This document shows positions 1-8,671 of a DNA stretch of 64,000 nt, piece after piece. Position numbers and translations under genes: made by a program. Position 1 is the stretch's first letter. Each line of letters opens with the position of its first letter. The notes beneath the pieces are model-generated. The model worked only from the letters and a program-made list of their open reading frames with translations. It did not search any database and was not told where the DNA came from. The stretch is from Fibrella aestuarina BUZ 2 (lineage in GTDB: Bacteria; Bacteroidota; Bacteroidia; Cytophagales; Spirosomataceae): NCBI RefSeq assembly GCF_000331105.1, contig NC_020054.1, positions 1,415,698 through 1,479,697 on the forward strand. The letters run 5' to 3'.

Positions 1-1
1 G

Positions 2-1441
2 ATTGGAGCCGGGCGGGGGCAGATCGGGCAGCAGTTTCTGGCCGAGGCAATCCTGGTCTCGCTCGTAGCCCTGCTACTTTCGTTCGTCATCTTTCTCCTA
101 ATGCGGCCGCAGCTGATCAACCTGGCCCCGGAGATGCAGCGCACGGTGAAGCTCGAACTCACCCTGACGATGGTCATTGCCTTCATCGTCTTTTCGGTGA
201 CGGTCGGTATTATGGCCGGGTTCGTACCCGCCCTGTTCCTGTCAAACATAGGCGCCGTTCAGGCGTTCCGGAATAGCTCGTTGGCCAACGGATCCAAACG
301 CCTAACTCTCCGGCGCGCGCTGGTGGTGGTTCAATACACGGTCACCCTGATCTTCATCACCGCCACAGCCATCGGCTATGTGCAGTACAAAAATATATTG
401 GCGTTTGATCTGGGGTTCAATACGGCAAACGTGCTGAATATCAATATGCAGGGTAACCCGCCGGAGGCGTTGCTCAAGGAACTGAGCGAGGTGCCGGAAG
501 TGACCGCACTGTCCCGGTCGCTGATCATCACCAGCGTTGGCAATGCCTGGGGCGGATATATGACCTACGACGATTCGCGCGACTCGGCCCTGGTGCTGAC
601 CAATAACGTCGACGAAAACTACCTGGCGTTGCATGACTACAAACTCATTGCCGGTAGCAATTTCAAAGCGCGACCCACCACAGCTGCTGCGGCTACTGAA
701 GTGATCGTGAACCAGCAGGTGCTGAAACGATTCCACATTGGTGGCAACGACCCCGAGAAGGCCATCGGGAAATCGGTTACGTTCCGAAATAGGCAGGGCG
801 CCCGCAGGATGACTATTATTGGTGTCATGAAGGATTTTCACTACGGCAAGGTCGATAACCTCATCGAGCCGGTCGCCTTCATGTTCTGGACGCCCGGCGA
901 CAGGGCCATCCTCAATGTCAAGCTGCAAAGCACCGACATGCTGGCAACTATGGCCAAGATCGAGTCGATCTGGAAGACGATCGATCGGGTTCATCCGTTC
1001 CAGGCGAAATTCTATGATCAGGAGATTGAGGAGGCCTACAGCGACTTGTCGACCCTGATCAAGATTATCGGCTTTCTGTCGCTGCTTGCCATTTCGATTG
1101 CGTCGATGGGGTTGTTCGGCATGGTCGTTTTCACCACCGAAACCCGATTACGGGAAGTCAGTATCCGCAAGGTGATGGGGGCCAGCACGGCCAGCGTAGT
1201 GTACCTGCTAAGTCGGAATTTCCTGGTGCTGCTATCGCTGTCGGCGCTTGTGGCGCTACCCGTAACGTACCTGTTCTTCGAACGAATCGTGCTCACCCGC
1301 TTCCCGTATCATACGCCGGTGCGGCTCGCCGAATTGGTGGTGGGTCTGGCGGCGGTGGTGCTGATCGCCTGTGTCCTGATTGGCTCGCAGACGGTGAAGG
1401 CCGCCCGGAGCAACCCGGCCGAAATTCTGAAAGGCGACTAG
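2..1441 (+). CDS. ABC transporter permease, FtsX/MacB type (5' partial)
   Basis: This is the C-terminal part of a large inner-membrane permease of the MacB/FtsX superfamily. The frame is open from base 2, so the gene begins outside the window; the first internal ATG is at 101. The visible part starts in a transmembrane segment, continues through a second hydrophobic segment (VIAFIVFSVTVGIMAGFVPA), has an extracytoplasmic MacB_PCD-like domain of about 250 residues, and ends with the FtsX core of three membrane helices carrying the usual 'SIRKVMGAS' coupling motif near residue 355 of the ATG-started part. Bacteroidota carry many 8-TM copies of this family, usually with a MacB-like ATPase. They move peptides, lipids or antibiotics, but the substrate here cannot be read. 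It ends 20 bp before the convergent DUF1501 gene. Confidence 0.9.
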   Translation: MGAGRGQIGQQFLAEAILVSLVALLLSFVIFLLMRPQLINLAPEMQRTVKLELTLTMVIAFIVFSVTVGIMAGFVPALFLSNIGAVQAFRNSSLANGSKRLTLRRALVVVQYTVTLIFITATAIGYVQYKNILAFDLGFNTANVLNINMQGNPPEALLKELSEVPEVTALSRSLIITSVGNAWGGYMTYDDSRDSALVLTNNVDENYLALHDYKLIAGSNFKARPTTAAAATEVIVNQQVLKRFHIGGNDPEKAIGKSVTFRNRQGARRMTIIGVMKDFHYGKVDNLIEPVAFMFWTPGDRAILNVKLQSTDMLATMAKIESIWKTIDRVHPFQAKFYDQEIEEAYSDLSTLIKIIGFLSLLAISIASMGLFGMVVFTTETRLREVSIRKVMGASTASVVYLLSRNFLVLLSLSALVALPVTYLFFERIVLTRFPYHTPVRLAELVVGLAAVVLIACVLIGSQTVKAARSNPAEILKGD

Positions 1442-1460
1442 TCGCGTTGCCTATGTGGGG

Positions 1461-2969
1461 TTACCCCGTGATGCGAATACGGGCACCGCTGCTGTATTTC
1501 AACGTACCCAGCACCCGAGCCGCCTTCACCGATACGTTCTGACTGACCGTCACGACGTGGCCGGGATTCACGCAGATGCGCTCGCTCGCCACCGGCACGC
1601 GCCCCATCGACCAGGTATTGGCGTCGTTCCAGGGGCCGGAGCTGATGGTCTGGCAGGTATCCGAAAAGAGCGACACGGTGGGGAAGTTGTGCAGGAGCAA
1701 CGAATCCGATTTGGTCTGTGTCGTGCCAAACCAATCGACCAGCATGTCGCGGTAAAGCCGCCGGAAGTCGATCTGCATCTTCACGTCGAAGTTGTTGCCG
1801 TAGCTCGGAATCAGGTCCGACAGGTTTGGGTTCTGGCCGATGACTTGCCGCTTCATGGCGGTGCCAAACACAAACTGCGGCGCCGCCACGCCATGATCGG
1901 TACCAAACGAGGCGTTGGAGTTGGCCCGCCGCCCAAAGTCGGAAAACGTCATACCTACGACCCGGTCCTGCACGCCCTGCTGCCGGAGGTCTTCCTGAAA
2001 GAGCCAGAGCGCGTCCGACACCTTGCCGAGCAACTCAGCATGGGCGCCCTGAAGTGGGTTGCCGTTGTAAATCTGCGTCGAATGCGTATCGAAGCCGCCG
2101 ATTGACACGAAGTAAATCTTGGTCTTCAACCCGCCGTGAATCAGCCGCGACACGATTTTGAGCTGATCGGCGAGGTAGTTCTGGTTGGGCTGTGGGTACG
2201 TCGAAAAGTTCTGCCCCGCCCCGAATGCGGCCTTGATCTCACCTGCATAGCCAACGGCCAGTGCCTGTTGCTGCCGGATAAACGCAACCAGGTCGCCCGC
2301 GTCGCCCGGCGGTACGTCGGCAGGGGGCGTATCTTGCCCGGCGCCCACCAACTGATAAAACGCGTCGGGGTCGTTGACCGCCACGCCCATCGACTGCTGC
2401 GGCCCCAACAGGGTGGTGCTGGTGAGGTAGCCAATTTGCAGCGCCAGCGGGTCTTCCATCTGCGTGTTGGGGTAGCCGGTGGGGTAACCCGGATACTGGT
2501 CGGCGAGGTAACGCCCGGCCCAGCCCGACGTCAGCTGCACGTTCGAGTCAGCGGCGCTCATGTAAATATCCGTCGAGCGAAAATGCGACTGATCGGGGTT
2601 GGGGTAGCCAACCGAATTGATGATCGACAGCCGCCCGTCGTTAAACAGATTCCGCATACCCGTCATGCTCGGATGCAGGCCCAGTTCCGGGTGGCCGCTC
2701 AGCGCCAGCAGGTTGTTTTGCGGAATGGCGATGTTGTGGCGCAGCGTATCGTAACGGCTATACTGGTCGATGGGAATGACTGTGTTCAGGCCGTCGTTGC
2801 CGCCGTTGAGGTACACAATCACGAGCACGCGATCGGTGTTGACCGCGTTGGTGTTCATCAGCGACTGCACCAGCGCCGACTGCCGGGTCATGGCTTTCAG
2901 TTCCAGCCCGTTGAGCATGACAGGCACCGTAAACGCCGACGCGGCGGCCAGAAATTTTCGTCGGTTCAT
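1461..2969 (-). CDS. DUF1501 domain secreted protein
   Basis: A 502-residue protein of the DUF1501 family, which is related to the alkaline phosphatase/sulfatase fold and is of unknown function. The N-terminus (MNRRKFLAAASAFTVP) has an RRKF motif followed by a hydrophobic stretch, so export is probable and may be Tat-dependent. The DUF1501 core contains NGGNDGLNTVIP, SHFRSTDIYMSA, GGFDTHSTQ and FSDFGRRANSNASFGTDHG. After about residue 435 there is an extra tail (ISSGPWNDANTWSMGRVP and following) that looks like the short G8-like beta repeats found at the ends of Bacteroidota secreted proteins. It lies 137 bp downstream of a DUF1800 gene on the same strand. These two families are commonly neighbours and probably work together. 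Confidence 0.93.
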   Translation of the reverse strand: MNRRKFLAAASAFTVPVMLNGLELKAMTRQSALVQSLMNTNAVNTDRVLVIVYLNGGNDGLNTVIPIDQYSRYDTLRHNIAIPQNNLLALSGHPELGLHPSMTGMRNLFNDGRLSIINSVGYPNPDQSHFRSTDIYMSAADSNVQLTSGWAGRYLADQYPGYPTGYPNTQMEDPLALQIGYLTSTTLLGPQQSMGVAVNDPDAFYQLVGAGQDTPPADVPPGDAGDLVAFIRQQQALAVGYAGEIKAAFGAGQNFSTYPQPNQNYLADQLKIVSRLIHGGLKTKIYFVSIGGFDTHSTQIYNGNPLQGAHAELLGKVSDALWLFQEDLRQQGVQDRVVGMTFSDFGRRANSNASFGTDHGVAAPQFVFGTAMKRQVIGQNPNLSDLIPSYGNNFDVKMQIDFRRLYRDMLVDWFGTTQTKSDSLLLHNFPTVSLFSDTCQTISSGPWNDANTWSMGRVPVASERICVNPGHVVTVSQNVSVKAARVLGTLKYSSGARIRITG

Positions 2970-3106
2970 AAGCTTCTCAGTCTGGCAAGTCGGTATAGAT
3001 GGCGTACATAGTCTGGAAAGGAACGGTACCTATATTGGGTGCCAAAAACGCCCAGACGACCTTCCAGAGGTCGGGACTGCACCTGCACTGACTTGCCTGG
3101 CTCCGG

Positions 3107-4756
3107 TTAACAAACATGGTATTCGGCCAGGCGCAGGGCGTAGCGCATCAGGAGTTGCAGCCGCCAGGTGACGGTGTTGGCGTTGGCCGGATGCGTGGGG
3201 TTGCTGCGGTAGGCGTTCCATTCAAACAGCCACGACGTGCGCGGGAGGCTCTGCATCATCATCGTGTCTATCAGAAAATCTTTGCGGGTCTGGGGTAACT
3301 CAAACACAAACAGATCGGCCGTAAAGGCCGCCAGCACCTGCTCGCAGGTAATGGGCGGCGTGCCGGTTGGGTTGGTGGTCGCGTTGTAGACGTTGCTGAA
3401 ATCGGGTTGCAGCGACCGCGCCCACGCCAGTACATCGATGCCCAGGTTGTAACCCGGTTTGATTTCATACCAGCGCCAGAGGAGCGCGTCGGTAAACTCG
3501 TTGCGCTGGGCTACCGTGTTGGTATTGATCCAGTTTTTGGAGAACCCCGTCTGGTAAAACGGCTCGTAGCCAAACACCGTCGGCTGGTCGAGGGGATCCA
3601 TCTGGAGCTGCTCCATCCGCCACTGCACAAACTCCATCAGCCGCCGAAATGCCACGTAGTCGGTGGCGATAACGGGTACCGGATGGTCGAAAAAACGCAA
3701 TGAGCCCACCAGCAGATCGGCCGGGGATTTGACGATCGCCCCCCGGTTGCTGGCGTCGAAAAAGAGTTGGCTCGTCAGCAGTTTCACCACCACCGGCTGA
3801 ATGGCCCAGTTGTTGGCCGCCGACGCGAAAAACGTGGCCAGGGGCGCAATTACGGTGTCTTCGATCGTCTGCGTGACGTGCGGGTTGACATAGAAGCGGT
3901 AGAGCTTCCGGCAGATGAATTTGGCCGTCTGTGGGTGGTTGAGCAGCATCGTCACCAGGTCGTTCAGTTCGGCATCGCCTGCGGTGGCTCCCGTTCGGCC
4001 CGTAATCACGGTGTTGTTGTGTTTGGCCGAAAAGGTTTTGTTGGTGCTGTCGTGGTCGGCGGGAGTAAATACCGTCGTGAAGGAGGTTGAGTCCTGGACC
4101 CAGAAATTAGTGTAACTCCAGCCGGTCAGCACGCGGGCGGCGGCTTTTACGTCGTCTTCGGTGTAGTTTTTAGCCCCGGCAAAATCGACCGCGCCGCAGG
4201 TAAACAACTCCTGTAGCTCGCGGGCGTAGTTTTCGTTGGGGCTGCTGGCTTTGTTTTCGTTGCCATTGAGGTAGCGCAGCATGGCCGGGTCTTTAGTCAC
4301 GGCGATGAGCAGGCTCCGGAAATTACCCAGCGCGTTCCCCCGCAGCAGCCGGATGTAACGGTCGACGAAGCGGTAATCATCCACCGTGGCGCGGGTCGTG
4401 ACGAAGTGGTTTTGCCAGAACATCGTCAGCTTGTCGATCAGGTTGGGCGCGTTGGTTTGCTGCGTCATCAGCCCCAGCCACCAGTATTTGATGAAATAGC
4501 CAAACTGGAAATTACGCCCCCCGTTGAACGGCCCGTTCAGGTATGGCTGCCCGGCCCCCGGAAAATTCTCGTCCATCTCGACGGGTGGCGGCGGGTTGTA
4601 ATTGATGTTGCTGATGAGCGTTTGGACCGCCTGCGAAGCCGTCTGCCCAACCAGGGACGTGATCTCCGCTTTGGTGGGGCCAAACGTCGCCCGGCGCAAT
4701 AGATGAGCCGCCGTCTCCCGGGTAAGCGGGACGGTGTAAGGGTCTAAAAGAGGCAT
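3107..4756 (-). CDS. DUF1800 domain protein
   Basis: A 549-residue DUF1800 protein. The open frame extends to 5038, but that extension lies under the divergent gene at 4905. The ATG at 4756 (MPLLDPYTVPLTRETAAHLL) begins exactly where the family usually begins, so I chose it. Typical features are HLLRRATFGPT at the start, MTQQTNAPNLIDKLTMFWQN, the NENYARELQELFTCG block and the C-terminal AADLLVGSLRFF-like region (KSPADLLVGSLRFF). No signal peptide is evident with this start. Function is unknown; DUF1800 and DUF1501 genes recur as a pair in Bacteroidota, Planctomycetota and Proteobacteria, and here they are consecutive and co-oriented. Confidence 0.92.
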   Translation of the reverse strand: MPLLDPYTVPLTRETAAHLLRRATFGPTKAEITSLVGQTASQAVQTLISNINYNPPPPVEMDENFPGAGQPYLNGPFNGGRNFQFGYFIKYWWLGLMTQQTNAPNLIDKLTMFWQNHFVTTRATVDDYRFVDRYIRLLRGNALGNFRSLLIAVTKDPAMLRYLNGNENKASSPNENYARELQELFTCGAVDFAGAKNYTEDDVKAAARVLTGWSYTNFWVQDSTSFTTVFTPADHDSTNKTFSAKHNNTVITGRTGATAGDAELNDLVTMLLNHPQTAKFICRKLYRFYVNPHVTQTIEDTVIAPLATFFASAANNWAIQPVVVKLLTSQLFFDASNRGAIVKSPADLLVGSLRFFDHPVPVIATDYVAFRRLMEFVQWRMEQLQMDPLDQPTVFGYEPFYQTGFSKNWINTNTVAQRNEFTDALLWRWYEIKPGYNLGIDVLAWARSLQPDFSNVYNATTNPTGTPPITCEQVLAAFTADLFVFELPQTRKDFLIDTMMMQSLPRTSWLFEWNAYRSNPTHPANANTVTWRLQLLMRYALRLAEYHVC

Positions 4757-4904
4757 TACGGTTGGGCAAAGCGCCGCCCGGTTAACGTGTCGTATCAGGC
4801 TGTATACCAAATATAGCAGCAAATAGCACGCCATTACTGGGCTAAGTTGGCCATTTGTCCAAAAGCGGTATCTTGCTGAGCAACAAGTAACAGTCTTACT
4901 ACCA

Positions 4905-5483
4905 ATGGCTACCGCTAATGGACTGACCCGGTTGATTTTACTGAGTTGGCTACTGCTCGGTGCCTTTTTCGCCCGGGCACAGGTCGTGCTTACGCCGCCT
5001 AGCCTGACCAACGGGCAAGGAGCCGTATCTGCCTTCAATCGCCTGAAAGCCGGGGCGTACCGCTACAAGACGGGTGGCGTTCTGCTAACGGTCAGCTTCA
5101 GATTGACCGAAACCGGCGAACTGGATACTGTGCGCGTCATTGCCGACGACGATGCGGAATTGCCCGTTGCTTATTTAGCCAGCATCGCGCAATCGCTACG
5201 TTCCCTAAACGGGCAATGGATACCCCAACGCCGCCATGGCGTCGCCGAAAAAAGCTACTGGCTGGTGGCTCGCTACTACCTGTTAAAGGAAGGGGCCATT
5301 TCACCGGCTATGAAGGCTACATCGTCGGCCTATCGGGTGCGGTATAACCAGGAACTAGCGGCATTCGACCAGAAACGACCCGGCCAGCCATCGGCTCAGA
5401 CGGATGGCTGCTTGCTGGCTGGCGAAACATGGCTGTTTGCTCCTTATGCCTTCGCCTGGGTTAACTGCTCGATGGTCAATTGA
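4905..5483 (+). CDS. Hypothetical secreted protein
   Basis: A 192-residue protein that I do not recognise. It starts with a clear signal peptide (RLILLSWLLLGAFFARAQ, cut after AQ, as is common in this phylum). The mature part has a stretch VSFRLTETGELDTVRVIADD followed by a segment about conversion of a partner sum (SLNGQWIPQR), which resembles the strand pattern of TonB C-terminal-like domains, although no partner motor genes are nearby; I treat that as a weak hint. It is divergent from the DUF1800 gene with 148 bp between starts and is followed by the convergent kinase gene after 5 bp. Confidence 0.75.
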   Translation: MATANGLTRLILLSWLLLGAFFARAQVVLTPPSLTNGQGAVSAFNRLKAGAYRYKTGGVLLTVSFRLTETGELDTVRVIADDDAELPVAYLASIAQSLRSLNGQWIPQRRHGVAEKSYWLVARYYLLKEGAISPAMKATSSAYRVRYNQELAAFDQKRPGQPSAQTDGCLLAGETWLFAPYAFAWVNCSMVN

Positions 5484-5488
5484 TCCCG

Positions 5489-6427
5489 CTAGCTATAGAG
5501 CACGCTTCGCTCCACCTGGGCGGGCAGTGGGCCTTTACGGGTGAGTTTGAGTGCGGCCAGTCTGGCACCCGCCTGGGCGCAGGCCGCCGGTACGTTGCCG
5601 TCGAGCCAGGCCGTCAGAAAGCCCGCCCAATAAGCGTCGCCCGCACCCGTCGCGTCGACGACCGTAAGTGGTTGGCCCGGCACCCGCACCACCGTAGCGC
5701 CGTGGTCCGACGAAATCAGGCTCCCGTCGGCACCCAGCGTGAGGCAGACGAGCCGGGCCCCCATTCGGTGAAAATCGGCCAGAATCTGCTCGTGAGTCGT
5801 CTCGCCAGGTACGTTGCCGTAGAGGCGGGCGGCATCATCTTCGCTCAGTTTCACCAGGGCACCCGTGCTGCAATAATCGGTTAGAATTTGCCAGGCCTGC
5901 TGACGGTCGGGCCAGATGCTGGGCGCGTAGTTGGCGTCGATACTGACTTGCACACCCAGCGCAGCGGCGCGCCGGGCCGCATCAACGATGGTCGACTGAG
6001 CCGGTTCGCGGCTGAGGGCAAAGCAGGTGGTATGGAACAGCGCCGCCTGGGCCAGCAGGCTATCGGGCAGGTGCTCGGGACGGATGAGCCGGTCGGCGGT
6101 TCGGTAGGCGATGAAGTCGGGCGTGGCGCGGGTGCGCGACACCACCACGATGCTCGTCGGCTCATCGGCGTCGGTGGCGATGTGGCTCACGTCGATACCC
6201 GTCTTGGCGACTTCCTGCACCAGAAACCGGCCTAGATTATCGTCGCCTACCGTGGCAATCAGCACCGATGCGTTACCGAGCCGGGCCATGTTGGCGGCCA
6301 TGTTGGCGGGTGATCCGCCCTGAAAGCGGGTGAAATCAGCCGCGTCGAGCAGGCTTTCGGTAAAGGTTTGGCCTAGGAAATCGGCCAGTAGTTCACCAAC
6401 GGACAGAACAAGGCGTTGCGACGGCAT
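5489..6427 (-). CDS. PfkB-family carbohydrate kinase (fructokinase-like)
   Basis: A 312-residue ribokinase/PfkB-family sugar kinase that transfers phosphate from ATP to a sugar hydroxyl. The first PfkB signature region is seen at FQGGSPANMAANMARLG (about residues 35-51), and the C-terminal signature with the catalytic aspartate and anion hole is DATGAGDAYWAGFL (about 262-275). NANYAPSIW-like DANYAPSIW and KLSEDDAARL are typical of fructokinase-type members. The true substrate cannot be decided from sequence; fructose or another ketose is my best guess. A small coiled-coil gene lies 43 bp upstream on the same strand, so the two could be transcribed together. Confidence 0.9.
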   Translation of the reverse strand: MPSQRLVLSVGELLADFLGQTFTESLLDAADFTRFQGGSPANMAANMARLGNASVLIATVGDDNLGRFLVQEVAKTGIDVSHIATDADEPTSIVVVSRTRATPDFIAYRTADRLIRPEHLPDSLLAQAALFHTTCFALSREPAQSTIVDAARRAAALGVQVSIDANYAPSIWPDRQQAWQILTDYCSTGALVKLSEDDAARLYGNVPGETTHEQILADFHRMGARLVCLTLGADGSLISSDHGATVVRVPGQPLTVVDATGAGDAYWAGFLTAWLDGNVPAACAQAGARLAALKLTRKGPLPAQVERSVLYS

Positions 6428-6470
6428 ACAAGCGTGCGGTAAAGGGGTAGGTGGGATGGGTAAGCGATAC

Positions 6471-6728
6471 TTAGTTGATCCGCCGTTTAACGACCTGTTT
6501 CAGCCAGCTGGACATGCCGAACTGATCCGGCTCCGCGTCGATCTGGTCGGGTTGCAGGTCCAGATAGGCCGTCAGGGTGGCCATCTGGTGGCGTAACTGC
6601 TCGTTGGTGACTTCCAGCTCAGCGACCCGATTGAGCACATCGTCGTACCGATCGTTGAGGGTGGCCTGCGAAATCAGCAACTCGGCGATTCGGTCTTCCA
6701 GCCTGTTTATTCGTTCTTCGAGTGACAT
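6471..6728 (-). CDS. Small coiled-coil protein
   Basis: An 85-residue protein with no recognisable family. Residues 1-57 form continuous heptads (ERINRLEDRIAELLISQ, VAELEVTNEQLRHQMATL), predicting a coiled coil. The last third is short and ends with a basic WLKQVVKRRIN. No signal peptide or membrane segment is seen, so it is probably cytosolic and oligomeric. The ATG at 6728 is the only reasonable start. It precedes the sugar kinase gene on the same strand by 43 bp. Short coiled-coil proteins of this size can be division-accessory or scaffold proteins (ZapB/SlyX-like in shape), but I see no motif that supports one choice. Confidence 0.7.
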   Translation of the reverse strand: MSLEERINRLEDRIAELLISQATLNDRYDDVLNRVAELEVTNEQLRHQMATLTAYLDLQPDQIDAEPDQFGMSSWLKQVVKRRIN

Positions 6729-6836
6729 AGGTTTGTGTGTCTATAGGAACGGCAAGTTAGTCAATGCGTTTATACATCACCACCTTTGGCCAATCCGAGC
6801 GAATCCGGAGCGCCCACCATTCCCGACCTTTGCCCT

Positions 6837-7229
6837 ATGACGATTGACCACCTGGCTATTTGGGTTCGCGATCTGGAAGCGATGCGTGCCTTCTACGAAA
6901 CGTATTTTGCCGCTACCGCCAACGAAAAATACGTAAACCCCCGAACCGACTTTTCTTCTTATTTTCTGTCGTTCCCTGACGGAGGTGCCCGCCTCGAACT
7001 GATGCGGAAACCGGGTATTCCTGACTCGCTGAATGATGCCCACGCCCAGTTTTCGGGCCTGATCCATTTCGCCGTATCCGTAGGCAGCGAGGCGGCCGTT
7101 GATGCCCTGACCGAGCGACTCCGAACCGATGGCTTTCCCATCGTTGGCGAACCCCGACGTACCGGCGACGGCTACTACGAAAGTGTCGTGCTCGACCCGG
7201 AGCAGAACCGAATTGAAATAACCGCTTAG
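6837..7229 (+). CDS. VOC (glyoxalase/bleomycin resistance) family protein
   Basis: A 130-residue vicinal-oxygen-chelate fold protein. The ATG at 6837 gives MTIDHLAIWVRDLEAMRAFYE, the standard beginning of the fold with the first metal-ligand histidine (H5); the longer frame from 6786 adds 17 residues with no family support. The second half repeats the beta-alpha-beta-beta-beta unit (GLIHFAVSVGSEAAVDAL) and ends with NRIEITA, which supplies a metal-binding glutamate. Members are lyases, isomerases or dioxygenases, or bind antibiotics; the substrate here is unknown. It is convergent with recF across a strong shared hairpin. Confidence 0.9.
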   Translation: MTIDHLAIWVRDLEAMRAFYETYFAATANEKYVNPRTDFSSYFLSFPDGGARLELMRKPGIPDSLNDAHAQFSGLIHFAVSVGSEAAVDALTERLRTDGFPIVGEPRRTGDGYYESVVLDPEQNRIEITA

Positions 7230-7244
7230 AGTTTAGAGTTCGAG

Positions 7245-7307
7245 GTTTAGCGTGTAAAGTTGGCTGACGCATCCTAGTCTGGCGTCAGCCAACTTTACAC
7301 GCTAAAC
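7245..7307. terminator. Bidirectional hairpin between VOC gene and recF
   Basis: A perfect 26-bp inverted repeat (7245-7270 and 7282-7307) with an 11-base loop lies between two convergent genes. The right arm includes the stop codon of recF (7302-7304). Its position and symmetry suit a terminator working in both directions, though there is no long T run on either side. Confidence 0.75.
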
Positions 7308-8393
7308 GGTCTTCTCCACCCGGAAGAAGCGGACGTCGGCGGGTACGTTGGCCAGAAACTGCTGGGTACGTTCGGGGCGGGCGTCGGTGATGAATAGCTG
7401 GCCGAAAGTGCCGTCGCTGATGCGCTCGATGAGTTTAGCGATGCGGCCGTCGTCAAGTTTGTCGAAAATGTCGTCGAGGAGCAAAATGGGGCGCGTTTGT
7501 TTGTCGGCCAGCAGCAGGTCGAACTGGGCGAGTTTGAGAGCGATCACGAAGGTTTTCTGCTGCCCCTGCGACCCGAACCGTTTGAGGGCCACGCCGTCGA
7601 TCAGAAACTCGAAATCGTCGCGGTGAACGCCCATCGTGGTGCGCTGCATAGCTACGTCGCGGCTGCGGTTCTGCACAAACAGATCCTCGAACCCCAGCTT
7701 GTTCAGGTCGGAATCATACACAATGTCGACGGCTTCGCGGCCTTCGCTCAGGTACGTGTAGTGCGCCTGTACGCTGGGCAGAAAATCCGCCACAAACCGC
7801 TTCCGCCGGTCGAAGATGCGCTGCCCGATGTACAGCAGGGGCTGGTCGTAGGTGTCGAGCAGGTCGTGATCTACCTGGCGGCGTTCGGCGAAGAGTTTGA
7901 GCAGGCTGTTGCGCTGTTTCAGCACATACTGGTACTGGAGGTAATCCTGAAGGTAGTCGATGTCGAGTTGCGAGAGCACGCCGTCGACAAACTGACGGCG
8001 GTCTTCGCTGTGTTCGCGCACCAGATCGGTGTCGTTTGGGGCCATCAGCACCACCGGGAAGCGGCCAATGTGCTCGCTGATCTTTTCGTAGGGTTTCTTA
8101 TCGGCCAGAATCACCTTGCGCTGCCCCTTTTGCAGGCTGATGGTGATTTGCGTAGGCCGGTCGTGTTTGACGAAGATACCGTCGAGGATGAAAAAATCTT
8201 CGTCGTGCGTCACGCTCAGGGCGTCGATGGTCTGGAACGCGCTTTTCGACAGGGCCAGGAAGTAGATGGCGTCGAGGAGGTTGGTCTTGCCGCTGCCGTT
8301 TGGCCCCACGATCACATTCACCTGATGACTAAACGTAAAGAGGGCGTCTTCGTAATTCTTGAAGTTCGTCAGGCTCAGTTTTTCGAGGTACAT
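7302..8393 (-). CDS. recF: DNA replication/repair protein RecF
   Basis: RecF, 363 residues, an SMC-like ATPase that helps load RecA on gapped DNA with RecO and RecR. The start at 8393 gives MYLEKLSLTNFKNYEDALF, the usual RecF N-terminus; the open frame runs on to 8645 but that extension passes through a repeat and is not conserved. Walker A is GPNGSGKT (residues 30-37), the ABC-type signature is GSQGQQKTFVIALKLAQ, and Walker B is PILLLDDIFDKLD. Length is normal for the family. No dnaA, dnaN or gyrB lies nearby, so this is not the classical oriC arrangement. It is divergent from pdhA and convergent with the VOC gene. Confidence 0.97.
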   Translation of the reverse strand: MYLEKLSLTNFKNYEDALFTFSHQVNVIVGPNGSGKTNLLDAIYFLALSKSAFQTIDALSVTHDEDFFILDGIFVKHDRPTQITISLQKGQRKVILADKKPYEKISEHIGRFPVVLMAPNDTDLVREHSEDRRQFVDGVLSQLDIDYLQDYLQYQYVLKQRNSLLKLFAERRQVDHDLLDTYDQPLLYIGQRIFDRRKRFVADFLPSVQAHYTYLSEGREAVDIVYDSDLNKLGFEDLFVQNRSRDVAMQRTTMGVHRDDFEFLIDGVALKRFGSQGQQKTFVIALKLAQFDLLLADKQTRPILLLDDIFDKLDDGRIAKLIERISDGTFGQLFITDARPERTQQFLANVPADVRFFRVEKTV

Positions 8394-8419
8394 ACGTGGG
8401 CTTGCAGCGGACATAAGGG

Positions 8420-8523
8420 CTATAACGCAGCGATAGGCGGAGAAGCGCGGGGTTACGCAGAGAAGGGCTAAGCAGGAAATCTCTGCGTGACTCCGTGCTT
8501 CTCCGCCTATCGCTGCGTTATAG
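8420..8523. repeat. Long imperfect inverted repeat between recF and pdhA
   Basis: Two arms of about 44 bases (8420-8463 and 8480-8523) pair with only a few mismatches around a 16-base loop. The outer 27 bases are perfect. The arm text (CTCTGCGTGACTCCGTGCTT) belongs to the 'ctctgcgt' type of dispersed intergenic repeat seen in many Bacteroidota and other phyla. It lies between divergent promoters, so it is not simply a terminator; it may be a small non-autonomous mobile or hairpin element. Confidence 0.75.
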
Positions 8524-8560
8524 CTTTCGTTTCTCCTTTTCTCCCTTACTCCTTTATCGT

Positions 8561-8568
8561 TACTTTTG
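8561..8568 (+). promoter_or_regulatory. Putative -7 element for pdhA
   Basis: TACTTTTG matches the Bacteroidota sigma-A -7 consensus TAnnTTTG and lies 103 bp before the pdhA start. A good TTTG/TTG -33 box at the right spacing is not clear (only a TTTC run), so confidence is moderate. Confidence 0.45.
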
Positions 8569-8671
8569 CAGGCAATTTGCCTTATAGCAGCAACAAAGAT
8601 ACATCGCCTTTGTTCTCCCCTCGGTGGGTGGCCGTCATAGGGCAATTACCTCTCTACTTACAGTATACACA

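Noticed and set aside
1461..4756. DUF1800-DUF1501 pair as a novel system
   Set aside because: The pair is widespread and known as such; only its function is unknown.
7497..8471. 324-codon plus-strand frame opposite recF
   Set aside because: Fully inside recF on the other strand, no domain features.
8420..8523. Insertion-sequence ends
   Set aside because: The arms are almost adjacent and enclose no transposase; a hairpin-type repeat explains them better.
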